From NCBI GenBank assembly GCA_008016945.1, contig SSGN01000162.1:1-33619 (forward strand): a DNA stretch of 33,619 bases, given 5' to 3'. A program made the position numbers and the translations under genes. Within the stretch, counting starts at the first letter, position 1. Every line of letters starts with the position of its first letter. This DNA is from Flavobacteriales bacterium (GTDB lineage: Bacteria > Bacteroidota > Bacteroidia > Flavobacteriales > PHOS-HE28). The notes beneath the pieces were generated by a model that had not been told where the DNA came from, did no database searches, and saw only the letters and a list, made by a program, of their open reading frames with translations. Shown here piece by piece: positions 1-8,806 of this stretch.

Positions 1-1739
1 ATCTTGTGCTTGTCCTTCCAGTTCGGGCTCAACACATGTTTCTCGGTGAGCAGGTCGATGGCCGTGGTTCGCCAGGTATCCTGTTCGTGGGTCACGTAAC
101 GTGATCGTTCCACCACATCGCCCAGGTTGGTCATGTGCCGATAATCCAAGTACATCTCGCGGAAGATGGGTTCATCGAAGAGGATATCGTCCAAGGCCAG
201 CAACTCGAACATCAGTTCCGCCACGCTGGTCTCCTCCTCGGCGGTGTTGCCCTCCTCGTCCTGTATCGGCACGTTGATGCGTTCGTGGCCGTAGCTCAGT
301 AGCATGCGCAGCAGGTCGCGCTCCTGCGGTACGGTGCCAACGTCCTCCAGCGTCGGTTGTGGCGCCGCGATCTCCGGTGCGAGGTGTTCCTCCGGAACCG
401 GCTGGTCGCCACCGAGCTTCTTGCGGTACTGCCTGCGCAGCACCTTGTTCATCTCGCTGATCAGCGCCTGCTCGTTCACCTGCAGCAAGCGGCTGCACTG
501 TTGGATGTACAACGAGCGCAACACGAGGTCGGGTACCAGTGGCACGCTCTCCACGATCTCGTGGATCGCAGCCGCCTTCTTCACCGGATCGTCGCCCACG
601 TCCTGCATCAGCAACGTGGCTTTGAACACGAGGAAGTCCTGCGCGGTGCCGGTGAGGTGGGCCATCACCTCGCTGCTGCTGTGTCCCTTCGCGAAGCTGT
701 CGGGATCCTCGCCCTCGGGGAAGGTCACCACCTTCACGTTGAGGCCCTCCTTCAGCACGAGGTCGATGCCGCGCAGGCTGGCCTTCATGCCCGCTGCATC
801 GCCATCGTAGAGGATCGCCACCGTGGGCGCGTAGCGTTTGATCAGCCGAACCTGATCCTCGGTGAGGCTGGTGCCGCTGCTGGCCACCACGTTGGCGATA
901 CCCGCCTGGTGCAGGCTGATCACATCGGTGTAGCCCTCCACCAGGTAGCAGAGTTCCTGCTCCACGATGGATCGTTTGGCGTGGAAGATCCCGTACAGCG
1001 AACGGCTCTTGTTGTAGAGCACGCTCTCCGGGCTGTTGAAGTACTTCGGCAGCTTCTTGTCGCTCTTCAGCGTACGCGCGCCGAAGGCGATGGGCTGACC
1101 GCTGAGACCGAGGATGGGGAAGGTGACGCGGCCCGCGAAGAAGTCCCACGGCGTGCGCGCCTCATCCTCGCGCCGCTTGATCCACCCGGCCTTCTCCAGC
1201 AACTCCGGATTGAAGCCGTTGGCGATGGCGGCCTGGGCGAAGGCGTTACCGAATTCCGGCACATAGCCGAGTTGGAACGTCCGGATGGTGGTATCGCTGA
1301 AGCCACGCTCGCGGAAGTAGGAAAGGCCGATGCGTTGGCCTTCGGCGGTCTCCCACAGCTGCTCCACGCTCCAGTTCAGCGCCCATTGCTGGATCACCGC
1401 CAAGGCTTCGCGCTCGCTCTGTTCGATCTGCTGTTCGGGCGTCTGCTCCTCTTCGGGCAGGTCGATGTTGTACCGTTTGGCGAGCCAGCGGATCGCCTCC
1501 ACGTAGCTGAGGTGCTCGTGCTTTTGGAGAAAGGTGATGCTGTCGCCCGCCTCGCCGCAGCCGAAGCACTTGTAGATGCCCAGGTTCGGACTTACGTTGA
1601 AGCTCGGCGTCTTCTCGTTGTGGAAGGGGCACAGGCCGAGGAAGCGCGGCCCCTTGCGTTTCAGCGCCACGAACTCGCCCACCACCTCCTCCACGCGGGC
1701 GGCGTCCTTCACTTGTTGTATGGCGTGGGGGGCGATCAT
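1..1739 (-). CDS. dnaG: DNA primase DnaG (partial, 3' end outside window)
   Basis: This primase makes the short RNA primers that start Okazaki fragments at the replication fork. The frame is open from an ATG at 1739 to the window edge, giving about 579 residues of a usual 600-660, so only the extreme C-terminus is missing. The N-terminus carries the CHC2 zinc ribbon: C37 and H40 in LCPFHNEKTPSF, then C58 and C61 in YKCFGCGEAGD. A Toprim core follows, with EGYTDV and the metal-binding DGDAAGMKA. The last part should be the helicase-interacting domain, judged by position only. It is the most downstream gene seen on this strand, after the MORN lipoprotein and a 240-bp gap, so it may have its own promoter. 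Family assignment is secure. Confidence 0.97.
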   Translation of the reverse strand, partial: MIAPHAIQQVKDAARVEEVVGEFVALKRKGPRFLGLCPFHNEKTPSFNVSPNLGIYKCFGCGEAGDSITFLQKHEHLSYVEAIRWLAKRYNIDLPEEEQTPEQQIEQSEREALAVIQQWALNWSVEQLWETAEGQRIGLSYFRERGFSDTTIRTFQLGYVPEFGNAFAQAAIANGFNPELLEKAGWIKRREDEARTPWDFFAGRVTFPILGLSGQPIAFGARTLKSDKKLPKYFNSPESVLYNKSRSLYGIFHAKRSIVEQELCYLVEGYTDVISLHQAGIANVVASSGTSLTEDQVRLIKRYAPTVAILYDGDAAGMKASLRGIDLVLKEGLNVKVVTFPEGEDPDSFAKGHSSSEVMAHLTGTAQDFLVFKATLLMQDVGDDPVKKAAAIHEIVESVPLVPDLVLRSLYIQQCSRLLQVNEQALISEMNKVLRRQYRKKLGGDQPVPEEHLAPEIAAPQPTLEDVGTVPQERDLLRMLLSYGHERINVPIQDEEGNTAEEETSVAELMFELLALDDILFDEPIFREMYLDYRHMTNLGDVVERSRYVTHEQDTWRTTAIDLLTEKHVLSPNWKDKHK

Positions 1740-1979
1740 GGGTGGGATGATACAGCGGAGCGCATCACTTGTGCGGGATGTCCCGCCAAAGGATGCCGCT
1801 GATCGTTCTCCAGACCTGCTGGCCATCCGGATCCAGTCCATTGGCCGATGACATGGGAAGCGGGCTGGTGAACAGGGGACTGGATCGGCAATAGGTGATC
1901 CTTGGGTATGTGGCCGAACTTCGTGTCCATGCGAATGACAATGTAGCGTATGAGCGCCCTGTGAAGCGCATGTTCCCCA
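1740..1979. other. Intergenic gap between the MORN lipoprotein gene and dnaG
   Basis: I see no recognisable gene in these 240 bases. A short perfect inverted repeat (GCGGGA, 2-nt gap, TCCCGC at 1773-1786) could be a weak terminator for the lipoprotein transcript, but it has no T-run. A minus-strand frame across the gap encodes nothing I recognise. Confidence 0.4.
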
Positions 1980-2411
1980 TCACTCCACGATCGCCCCGGC
2001 GCCATCGTATTTCACGCGCTTGGTCTCCACCCCGTTGGCATCGTAGAAGATCCACTCGCCGCTCGGCTTGCCGTTCTCATAAGCGCCCAGGTAGTAGGTA
2101 CGACCATTGTCGTGGAACACCTCCGTGGGACCGTGCTCCACGCCGTTCCGATAGACGCTGCGGCTCCAGATGACCCCGTTCGGGTGGTAGGAGATCCACG
2201 AACCCACGCGCTCGCCGTTGCGCATCATGCCTTCCATGCGGCCACCCTCTTTCAAGTGGATCACCTGTGGGCCGTTGGCGGGGCGGGGTGCCGCCACCGT
2301 GGTGTCGGCGATGGGCGTTGCGGTGGTCTTCTCCGCAGGGGCGCCGCCGTTGCAGGCGCAGATGGCCGCGGCGACGAACAGGAGCGCCGTGCGCTGGATC
2401 ATGTGCATCAT
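1980..2411 (-). CDS. MORN-repeat lipoprotein
   Basis: A 143-aa predicted lipoprotein. The signal peptide ends in ICAC, giving a lipidated cysteine at position 20, followed by a Pro/Ala/Thr-rich linker. From about residue 55 it contains tandem MORN_2-type repeats: GGRMEGMMRNGERVGSW, then YHPNGVIWSRSVYRNG, then YENGKPSGEWIFYDANG. Such repeats are common in Bacteroidota surface or periplasmic proteins and in proteins loosely named YwqK-like; no enzymatic role is implied. The start ATG at 2411 overlaps the stop of the polyprenyl synthetase (ATGA), which fixes the start and suggests translational coupling. Function unknown; the domain call is good. Confidence 0.85.
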   Translation of the reverse strand: MMHMIQRTALLFVAAAICACNGGAPAEKTTATPIADTTVAAPRPANGPQVIHLKEGGRMEGMMRNGERVGSWISYHPNGVIWSRSVYRNGVEHGPTEVFHDNGRTYYLGAYENGKPSGEWIFYDANGVETKRVKYDGAGAIVE

Positions 2412-3382
2412 TTCGTGCGTTCCACAGTGAGGTGTACCAGCCCTTCCAAGGCATCGCGCGCTTCGTTCTTGGCGAAGGTGTGCAACACCTCCAGCGCCTT
2501 GTCGCGGTACTCGTGCATGCGTTGCTGGGCGTGGGCTATGCCTCCCACCTCGCTCACCTTCCGTACCAGGCGGCGCACGGCGCCATCGTCCTCGTTGTGG
2601 TTCTTCACCACGTCCACCATCCAGCGGCGCTCGCGCGGATCCACGTTGCGCAGCGCATGGATCAGCGGTAGGGTGAGCTTCTTCTCCTTGATGTCGAGAC
2701 CGGTCGGTTTGCCGGTGTCCACGCCACCGCCATAGTCGAAGAGGTCGTCCTTGATCTGGAAGGCGATGCCCGTGTACTCGCCGAACAGGCGCATGCGCTC
2801 CACTTCTTCGGCGGGCCTTCCGGCGGCGCTGGTACCACTGGCGCAGCACGCGGCGATGAGACTGGCGGTCTTCTTCCGGATGATGTCGAAGTACACCTCC
2901 TCGCTGAAGTTGAGGTTCCGGCTCTTCTCCAGCTGCAACAGTTCACCTTCGCTCATTTCGCGCACGGCCGTGCTCACGATCCGCAGCAGATCGAATTCCC
3001 CTTTGTCGACCGCGAGGAGAAGACCGCGACTCAACAAGTAATCGCCCACGAGCACGGCGATCTTGTTCTTCCACAGCGCGTTGATGCTGAAGAAGCCACG
3101 CCGCATGTCAGCGTCGTCCACCACGTCGTCGTGCACGAGCGTGGCGGTGTGCAAAAGCTCGATGAGGCTGGCGCCAACGAACGCGCTTTCCGTGACCGGA
3201 CCGAACAGGCGTGCGCTCAGCAAGGTGAACATGGGCCGCATCTGCTTGCCCTTGCGCTTCACGATGTAGTGCATCACCCGGTCCAGGAGCGCCACGTTGC
3301 TGCGCATGGCCTCCCGGAAGTGCGGCTCGAAGGCCTTCATCTCCGCGGCGATTGGGCGCTGTAGTTCGTCGAACGTGGCCAT
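2408..3382 (-). CDS. Polyprenyl synthetase (trans-prenyltransferase)
   Basis: This enzyme condenses isopentenyl diphosphate onto an allylic diphosphate to make a long all-trans chain, probably the side chain of menaquinone. The 324-aa protein shows the first Asp-rich motif HDDVVDDADMRRG (D85, D86, D89) and the second, QIKDDLFDYGGG (D212, D213, D216), both needed for Mg-diphosphate binding, plus the substrate-binding GKQMRP near residue 45. The frame could run further upstream, but the ATG at 3382 matches family starts (MATFDELQRPI) and lies 19 bp after a promoter-like CATCTTTG. It overlaps the MORN lipoprotein gene by 4 bp. Chain length (octaprenyl or another) cannot be read from the sequence, so no gene symbol is given. 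Confidence 0.93.
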   Translation of the reverse strand: MATFDELQRPIAAEMKAFEPHFREAMRSNVALLDRVMHYIVKRKGKQMRPMFTLLSARLFGPVTESAFVGASLIELLHTATLVHDDVVDDADMRRGFFSINALWKNKIAVLVGDYLLSRGLLLAVDKGEFDLLRIVSTAVREMSEGELLQLEKSRNLNFSEEVYFDIIRKKTASLIAACCASGTSAAGRPAEEVERMRLFGEYTGIAFQIKDDLFDYGGGVDTGKPTGLDIKEKKLTLPLIHALRNVDPRERRWMVDVVKNHNEDDGAVRRLVRKVSEVGGIAHAQQRMHEYRDKALEVLHTFAKNEARDALEGLVHLTVERTK

Positions 3383-3401
3383 GGTCCGGGTTCCGGGTCG
3401 G

Positions 3402-3409
3402 CAAAGATG
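3402..3409 (-). promoter_or_regulatory. Probable -7 box of the polyprenyl synthetase gene
   Basis: On the minus strand the octamer is CATCTTTG, seven of eight positions of the Bacteroidota TAnnTTTG box, placed 19 bp before the ATG at 3382. No clear TTG lies at -33. Confidence 0.35.
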
Positions 3410-3480
3410 GGGATCGGCGACCGCCGGAGCGCAACCGTAGCTCGTGAAGCGCGGGGCGGTGGAAGTGGTGGTCCGCCCCC

Positions 3481-3488
3481 TATATTCG
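3481..3488 (+). promoter_or_regulatory. Probable -7 box of the outer-membrane barrel gene
   Basis: TATATTCG fits the TAnnTT[T/C]G pattern seen before many starts in this window. It ends only 6 bp before the ATG at 3495, so the mRNA would be leaderless or nearly so. It also argues against the longer frame that starts at 3444. Confidence 0.45.
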
Positions 3489-3494
3489 CTGTGC

Positions 3495-4217
3495 ATGACC
3501 TGCCAGACCACCCGTAACCTTCTGGGCCTCGTACTCGGGGGCCTTCTTGCCACCAACCCTGTGCAGGCCCAAAAGGAGAGGACCGGTGTGATCCTGTACA
3601 AGGATCGGGTCGCCGCTGCCTTCGATACCGTGCCCTGCGTGAAGAACGTGCTCAAGGCCAACCCCCTGCTGTTCTTCCGGGGCGAGATCCCGATCTACTA
3701 CGAACGTGCCATCACCCACCGCTTGAGCCTGGAGGCCGGTATCGGTGTCACCTTGCGGAACTACCTGGCGCTTTCGTTCACCGGCGACGATGCCGACGAT
3801 TTCGGCGCCGGCACGGAGATCATTCCCAGGCTGAGCTTCAACGCCGGTTTCCGCTACTATTTCGCGGACGATATCGAACCTCAGGGGGCCTACGGCCAGA
3901 TCTCCTTCGCCCACCTGAATTACACCAAGGATATCCGGACCAAAGGGCCGACGGGTGAGTTCTCGGATGTGACCTTGCGTGATGATCGCACCTACAACGA
4001 TGTGCGGCTGCTCTTCGGCTATCAGATGTTGAGCATCAACAGCAACTGGCTCTTCGATGTGTATTGTGGGCCGGCCTTCCGGGACCGCTTCAATGTGAAG
4101 GTGGAGGAGCACCTGGACCTCTCGGGCGAGCAACCGAAATGGGCCTATAACGTGAAGGAAAGCAAGGATCAGACGGTGGCCTTCTTCCTTGGGGTGAAGG
4201 TTGGGCTGGGGTTCTGA
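3495..4217 (+). CDS. Predicted outer-membrane beta-barrel protein
   Basis: A 240-aa secreted protein of unknown function. Residues 1-23 form a signal peptide ending NPVQAQ. The mature part has the alternating hydrophobic and aromatic strands of a small barrel, such as LSLEAGIGVTLRNYLAL, LSFNAGFRYYF and VAFFLGVKVGLGF. The last segment is a typical C-terminal barrel strand ending in Phe. It resembles the DUF3575 or porin-like small barrels of Bacteroidota, but I cannot place it in one family. The ATG at 3495 is preferred over an in-frame start at 3444 because the signal peptide and a promoter-like box just precede it. It is the only plus-strand gene in a minus-strand housekeeping block and converges on rlmN. 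Confidence 0.8.
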   Translation: MTCQTTRNLLGLVLGGLLATNPVQAQKERTGVILYKDRVAAAFDTVPCVKNVLKANPLLFFRGEIPIYYERAITHRLSLEAGIGVTLRNYLALSFTGDDADDFGAGTEIIPRLSFNAGFRYYFADDIEPQGAYGQISFAHLNYTKDIRTKGPTGEFSDVTLRDDRTYNDVRLLFGYQMLSINSNWLFDVYCGPAFRDRFNVKVEEHLDLSGEQPKWAYNVKESKDQTVAFFLGVKVGLGF

Positions 4218-4246
4218 GGCGGGTGACCGTGTTCCGGACCAACGCC

Positions 4247-5317
4247 CTATTTCAGCACCCGCTCACCGTCCTTCAGGGCGGGTTCGTTCTTGTTGGCCAA
4301 CTGCCCGCAAGCCGCGTCGATGTCGCGACCCCGGCTGCGGCGGATCCGGGCTATGATGCCCTTCTTGTCGAGGTATTGTTGGAAGGCTTCGGCATCGGTG
4401 GCCTCGGTGCGCCCGAAGCCACCCGCGTCGATGGGGTTGTACTCGATCAGGTTCACCTTGGCGTGCACGTCGCTGGCGTATTTCACCAATTCCTGCGCAT
4501 CGGCGAGTGAGTCGTTGAAGCCGCGCAGTAGGATATACTCGAAGGTGACCTCCTTGCGTGTGGTGCGGGTGTAGTAGCGCAGCGCGTCCTTCAGCTCGGC
4601 CAGCGTGTTCTGCTCGTTGATGGGCATGATGCGGTCGCGCTTGGCGTCGTTGGCGGCGTGCAACGAAAGGGCGAGGTTGAAACGGGCGCCATCATCGGCC
4701 AGCTTACGGATCATCTTGGCGATGCCCGCGGTGCTCACCGTGATGCGGCGCGGGCTCATGCCCAGTCCGTCCTCGGCGGTGATACGCTCGGCGCTGCGCA
4801 GGGTATTGGCGTAGTTGAGCAGCGGCTCGCCCATGCCCATGTACACGATGTTGGTGAGGCCCTCGTTGTAGTATTTGTGCGCCAGTCCATCGATCAGCAC
4901 CACCTGGTCGTAGATCTCCTGTGCGTCGAGGTTGCGGATGCGCTTGAGCTTGCCCGTGGCGCAGAAGCTGCACGAGAGGCTGCACCCGATCTGGCTGCTG
5001 ATGCAGGCCGTGAGCCGCGTGGGTGTGGGGATCAGCACGCCCTCCACCACGTGGCCATCCCAGGTCTTGAACGCGCACTTCACGGTGCCATCGCTGCTGC
5101 GCTGTTCCTCCACCAACACCAACGGCCGTAGCACCGTGCGCGCCGCGAGTTGCGCCCGCAAGGCCTTCGGCAAGTCGCTCATGTCATCGAACGAGCGGGC
5201 CTTCTTGCGCCACAGCCACTCCCATAGCTGCTTGGCGCGGTAGGGCTTCTCACCAAGGTCCGCGACGAGGGACTTGATCTCGTCGGAGGAGAGGGAGCGG
5301 ATGTCGGTGGGGTTCAT
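4247..5317 (-). CDS. rlmN: RlmN, dual-specificity 23S rRNA A2503 / tRNA A37 C2-methyltransferase
   Basis: A radical-SAM methylase that methylates C2 of A2503 in 23S rRNA, and usually A37 of some tRNAs. At 356 aa it is of normal length. The radical-SAM cluster motif is GCSLSCSFCATGK (C112, C116, C119), followed by the SAM-binding GMGEPLLNY. Near the C-terminus GRDIDAACGQL carries C337, the expected methyl-carrier cysteine. GCSLSC and YNPIDAGGFGRTE are characteristic of RlmN rather than Cfr, although the two share a fold. It starts 15 bp after the ispD stop and is probably in the same transcript. Confidence 0.96.
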   Translation of the reverse strand: MNPTDIRSLSSDEIKSLVADLGEKPYRAKQLWEWLWRKKARSFDDMSDLPKALRAQLAARTVLRPLVLVEEQRSSDGTVKCAFKTWDGHVVEGVLIPTPTRLTACISSQIGCSLSCSFCATGKLKRIRNLDAQEIYDQVVLIDGLAHKYYNEGLTNIVYMGMGEPLLNYANTLRSAERITAEDGLGMSPRRITVSTAGIAKMIRKLADDGARFNLALSLHAANDAKRDRIMPINEQNTLAELKDALRYYTRTTRKEVTFEYILLRGFNDSLADAQELVKYASDVHAKVNLIEYNPIDAGGFGRTEATDAEAFQQYLDKKGIIARIRRSRGRDIDAACGQLANKNEPALKDGERVLK

Positions 5318-5332
5318 GCGTTCGGTGGCTTT

Positions 5333-6001
5333 TCAGGTGAATAGAGCTTCCGCCACCCGCATATCCACGCTCGTCGTCACCTTGATGTTGTGCTCCTCGC
5401 CTTCCACCAGCGCCACCTTCACGCCCAGCCGCTCCACCAAGGTGGCCTCATCGGTGAAGGTGCTGTCGTAGGGCTGTTCGAAGGCTTTCCGCAACAGGTC
5501 GGTGTGGAAGCACTGCGGCGTTTGCACGGCCAGCAGGCGCGATCGGTCCAAGGCGCGGGAGCCTTCCGCCGTGGTCTCGCGGATGCTGGGCACCACGGGC
5601 ACCACGGGGATCGCGGCGGCTTGCGTATCGGCGGTATCGAAGCAGCGGGCGATCAGGTCCGTGCTCACCAAGGGCCGTACGCCATCGTGCACGGCCACCA
5701 GCCCATCGCCCTGTACCTTCTCCAGCCCGGCTTTCACACTGTGCCAACGCTGCTCGCCACCGGCCACCACCTCGTGCTTGATGAAGAAGCGATGCCCCAT
5801 GCACAGCGCCCGCCAGATGTCGAAGTGTTCCTTGGGCAGCACCACGATCAACAGCATGCCCGGGTCGTAGCGGTGGAAGGCCTCGATGGTCCACATCAGC
5901 AGCGGACGGCCCTTCACCGTCTGGAACTGCTTGGGCACGGGGCCGCCGAGGCGTTTGCCGGAGCCGCCGGCGACGATGATGGTATGCTTGTTCACCGCCA
6001 T
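5333..6001 (-). CDS. ispD: IspD, 2-C-methyl-D-erythritol 4-phosphate cytidylyltransferase
   Basis: Third enzyme of the MEP isoprenoid pathway; it couples CTP and methylerythritol phosphate to give CDP-ME. The 222-aa protein has the N-terminal nucleotide-binding loop AGGSGKRLGGPVPKQF (residues 11-26) and the conserved VHDGVRPLV (D106), then VPSIRETT and LLAVQTPQCF, all typical of IspD. It lies between queA and rlmN; the gap to queA (112 bp) contains an inverted repeat. ispG, a later gene of the same pathway, is at 27349-29289. Confidence 0.95.
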   Translation of the reverse strand: MAVNKHTIIVAGGSGKRLGGPVPKQFQTVKGRPLLMWTIEAFHRYDPGMLLIVVLPKEHFDIWRALCMGHRFFIKHEVVAGGEQRWHSVKAGLEKVQGDGLVAVHDGVRPLVSTDLIARCFDTADTQAAAIPVVPVVPSIRETTAEGSRALDRSRLLAVQTPQCFHTDLLRKAFEQPYDSTFTDEATLVERLGVKVALVEGEEHNIKVTTSVDMRVAEALFT

Positions 6002-6026
6002 GGCACGATGGATGTCGAACTCAGGT

Positions 6027-6072
6027 CGCGTGTTACGTGTTCGGGCTCCTCGATGCGCAACACGCCAACACG
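6027..6072. repeat. Imperfect inverted repeat of GTGTTG / CAACAC units
   Basis: The left arm has two CGTGTT units (6029-6041) and the right arm has two AACACG units (6059-6072). They could pair as a hairpin with a small bulge. Further CAACAC copies continue to about 6100. It sits between the queA stop and the ispD start, so it may act as a weak terminator or processing site. No T-run follows. Confidence 0.4.
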
Positions 6073-6113
6073 TATCTCCCGCAACACATCAACACGCAAC
6101 TCCCTAAAAGGCC

Positions 6114-7163
6114 TCAGATGATCAGCATCGCATCCCCATAGCTGAAGAAGCGGTACTTATCCTTGATGGCCACTTTGTAGGCGTTCCACACGTGATCGTA
6201 GCCGCCGAAGGCACACACTTGCATCAGCAGGGTGCTTTCGGGCATGTGGAAGTTGGTGATCATGCTGTCGGCGATGCTGAAGTCGTACGGCGGGAAGATG
6301 AACTTGTTCGTCCACCCGTTGTACGGTTTCATGTGGTTCTGCGTGCTCACGCTGCTCTCGATGGCACGCATGGTGGTGGTGCCCACCGCGCACACGCGCT
6401 TCTTCGCGTCCTTCGCCTTGTTCACGATGTCGCACGCCTCGCGGTCGATGATCACCTGTTCACTGTCGGTCTTGTGTTTGGTGAGGTCCTCCACCTCCAC
6501 GGGCCGGAAGGTGCCCAGGCCCACGTGCAGCGTCACCTCGGCGAAGTTGACCCCTTTCAACTCCATGCGCTTCATCAGCTCCCGGCTGAAGTGCAGGCCT
6601 GCCGTGGGGGCGGCCACAGCGCCTTCGTGCTTGGCGAAGATGGTCTGGTACCGCTCGGCATCGCTGGGTTCGGTCTCCCGCTTGATGTAGCGGGGCAGCG
6701 GTGTTTCGCCCATCTCGGTGATGGTCTGCTTGAACTCCTCGTACGTGCCGTCGAAGAGGAAGCGCAGGGTACGCCCACGGCTGGTGGTGTTGTCGATCAC
6801 CTCGGCCACCAGCTCATCGTCCTTGCCGAAGTAGAGCTTGTTGCCGATGCGGATCTTGCGGGCGGGGTCCACGATCACGTCCCACAGCAGGCTGTCGCGG
6901 TTCAATTCGCGGAGCATGAACACCTCGATCTTGGCGCCGGTCTTCTCCTTGTTGCCCCACATGCGCGCCGGGAACACCTTGGTGTTGTTCAGGATGAACG
7001 TATCCCCTTCGTCGAAGTAGTCGAGGATGTTCTTGAATTTCTTATGCTCGATCTTCCCATCCTTGCGGTGCAGCACCATGAGCTTGCTGCCGTCACGGTC
7101 CTTGGTGGGGTAAAGGGCGATCTGCTCCTTGGGCAGAGCGAATTTGAAAGAAGTGAGTTTCAT
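6114..7163 (-). CDS. queA: QueA, SAM:tRNA ribosyltransferase-isomerase
   Basis: This enzyme transfers the ribosyl part of S-adenosylmethionine onto preQ1-modified tRNA to make epoxyqueuosine. At 349 aa it has normal family length and opens with the typical [17 protein letters not shown]. Conserved segments include [45 protein letters not shown], and [15 protein letters not shown] near the C-terminus. A promoter-like TATCTTCG lies about 47 bp upstream at 7210-7217, so it may be transcribed separately from truB as well as by read-through. Confidence 0.97.
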   Translation of the reverse strand: MKLTSFKFALPKEQIALYPTKDRDGSKLMVLHRKDGKIEHKKFKNILDYFDEGDTFILNNTKVFPARMWGNKEKTGAKIEVFMLRELNRDSLLWDVIVDPARKIRIGNKLYFGKDDELVAEVIDNTTSRGRTLRFLFDGTYEEFKQTITEMGETPLPRYIKRETEPSDAERYQTIFAKHEGAVAAPTAGLHFSRELMKRMELKGVNFAEVTLHVGLGTFRPVEVEDLTKHKTDSEQVIIDREACDIVNKAKDAKKRVCAVGTTTMRAIESSVSTQNHMKPYNGWTNKFIFPPYDFSIADSMITNFHMPESTLLMQVCAFGGYDHVWNAYKVAIKDKYRFFSYGDAMLII

Positions 7164-7209
7164 GCGCTTTTGGAAGGCTTACTGGGCCGACCACGAGAGT
7201 TTGGGGCGC

Positions 7210-7217
7210 CGAAGATA
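7210..7217 (-). promoter_or_regulatory. Probable -7 box upstream of queA
   Basis: Minus-strand TATCTTCG matches TAnnTT[T/C]G in the 114-bp gap between truB and queA. No TTG is seen at the ideal 19-bp spacing. Confidence 0.4.
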
Positions 7218-7277
7218 GTACGATCCACGACCGAGCGTTAAGTGCACTGGTCATCAGTAGGTTACCCCGTTGATAAC

Positions 7278-8015
7278 TCAGGACGCAGGATCCTTCCCAG
7301 CTTGTGTGTACGGGGCTATCCGTTCCGACCATTGGGCCGGGGTATGGGCATCGCGCACATCGAATTCGCCGATACGGGTGCGGCGAAGTGCGCTGAGGTA
7401 GGCTCCACACCCGAGCACCTGGCCGATGTCGTGCGCCAAGGAACGGATGTAGGTGCCCTTGCTCACCTGGACCTCGAAGTCCACCTCGTTGCCACGGTTC
7501 GCCGTCATTTCAAGCGCGGATATCACCACCGTCGCGGGTTTCATCTCCACCAAGTGAGCGCGTTCGCTATCGCGGGCCAGGAAATAGGCGCGTTCCCCTT
7601 CGAATCGTTTGGCGCTGTAATTGGGCGGACGCTGTTCGATGGTGCCCACGAAGCGGGCGAACGCCGCACGGATGCTGGTCTCGTCCAGGTGCTCCCATGG
7701 CCCTTGTGGCCGAGGCTCCGTCTCCAGATCGTAGCTGGGCGTGGTGCTGCCCAACGTGATGGTACCCGTGTAGGTCTTTTCCGCACCGGTGATCAGGGGC
7801 AGTTTCTTGGTGAAGGGGCCATAGGCGAGGATCAACAAGCCACTGGCGAGGGGGTCCAGCGTGCCGGCATGGCCCACTTTGATCTTGCGGCCGGCCGCGA
7901 TACGCATGGCACCGCGCAGCTTACCCACCACATCGAAGCTGGTCCAGGTGAGCGGCTTGTCCACCAATACGAGGCCGCCGGTGTCCGGGGTGAAGTCGAA
8001 GTCGCCCACGATCAA
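7278..8015 (-). CDS. truB: TruB, tRNA pseudouridine-55 synthase
   Basis: Converts U55 of the tRNA T-loop to pseudouridine. The 245-aa protein carries LVDKPLTWTSFDVV, then the catalytic loop GHAGTLDPLASGLL with the nucleophile D54, GAEKTYTGTITLG, and RPPNYSAKRFEGERAY. C-terminal VSKGTYIRSLAHDIG is also diagnostic. The start is a TTG at 8015 whose last two bases overlap the uppP stop (TTGA). No in-frame ATG fits, because the nearby upstream ATG belongs to the uppP frame. Such an overlap implies coupling with uppP. Confidence 0.95.
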   Translation of the reverse strand: MIVGDFDFTPDTGGLVLVDKPLTWTSFDVVGKLRGAMRIAAGRKIKVGHAGTLDPLASGLLILAYGPFTKKLPLITGAEKTYTGTITLGSTTPSYDLETEPRPQGPWEHLDETSIRAAFARFVGTIEQRPPNYSAKRFEGERAYFLARDSERAHLVEMKPATVVISALEMTANRGNEVDFEVQVSKGTYIRSLAHDIGQVLGCGAYLSALRRTRIGEFDVRDAHTPAQWSERIAPYTQAGKDPAS

Positions 8016-8806
8016 TACATCTGCATGGAAACGCCCGCGAGGTGAAGCGCGATGATCACGCCACCCACCACGATCCGGTACCAGCCGAAGGCCTTGAAGC
8101 CGCTTTTCGAAAGGTAACTGATGAAGGAGCGGATCGCCACGATGGCCACGATGAAGGCCACCACGTTGCCGATGGCGAACAGTTGCAGGTGCTCATTGGT
8201 GAACGCGCCGCCATCCTTGAGGTAGTCGTAGATGCTCTTCACCGTGGCGGCGAACATGGTGGGCACGGCGAGGAAGAAGCTGAACTCCGCCGCGTTCTTG
8301 CGGGTGAAGCCCTGCGTCATGCCGCCGATGATGGTGGCCGCCGAGCGCGACACCCCGGGTACCATGGCGAGGCATTGCCATACCCCGATGGTGGCCGCCT
8401 GTTTGTACGTCATGGGCTGCTCCGCCTGTTGATCGCCTTCCGGAGCGAGCTTATCGATGAAGAGGAACACGATACCACCGAGGAACAGCATCACACCGAC
8501 AACGACCACGTTCTCCAGCAGCAGATCGATGTAGTCCTTGAAGAACAGGCCCGCGATCACCGCCGGGATGAACCCCGCGAGCAGCTTCAGGTAGAAATCG
8601 AAGCTCTGGAAGAAGCGCTTCCAATACAGGGCCACCACACTGAGTATGGTGCCGAACTGGATGGCCACCGTGAAGAGTTTCACGAATTCATCCTGCTGGA
8701 TCCCCATGATGGTGGACCCGATGATCATGTGGCCGGTGCTGCTTACCGGAAGGAATTCGGTGATCCCCTCGATGATCGCGAGGATGATCGCTTGGATGAT
8801 CGTCAT
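8012..8806 (-). CDS. uppP: UppP, undecaprenyl-diphosphatase (BacA family)
   Basis: An integral membrane phosphatase that recycles undecaprenyl diphosphate to the monophosphate carrier used for peptidoglycan and surface glycans. The 264-aa protein has both signature motifs: EGITEFLPVSSTGHMII (residues 13-29) and PGVSRSAATIIGG (150-162). Seven to eight hydrophobic helices are evident. It overlaps DUF3098 by 4 bp at its start (ATGA) and truB at its end, so it is inside a translationally coupled run. Confidence 0.97.
   Translation of the reverse strand: MTIIQAIILAIIEGITEFLPVSSTGHMIIGSTIMGIQQDEFVKLFTVAIQFGTILSVVALYWKRFFQSFDFYLKLLAGFIPAVIAGLFFKDYIDLLLENVVVVGVMLFLGGIVFLFIDKLAPEGDQQAEQPMTYKQAATIGVWQCLAMVPGVSRSAATIIGGMTQGFTRKNAAEFSFFLAVPTMFAATVKSIYDYLKDGGAFTNEHLQLFAIGNVVAFIVAIVAIRSFISYLSKSGFKAFGWYRIVVGGVIIALHLAGVSMQMY

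Noticed and set aside
357..1802. A 481-codon plus-strand open frame
   Set aside because: It is antisense to dnaG, whose zinc ribbon and Toprim motifs are clear on the minus strand. Its composition (His, Leu, Arg and Val rich) is typical of GC-rich shadow frames.
1765..2055. A 96-codon minus-strand frame in the dnaG-lipoprotein gap
   Set aside because: It overlaps the lipoprotein gene in another frame and shows no recognisable motif.
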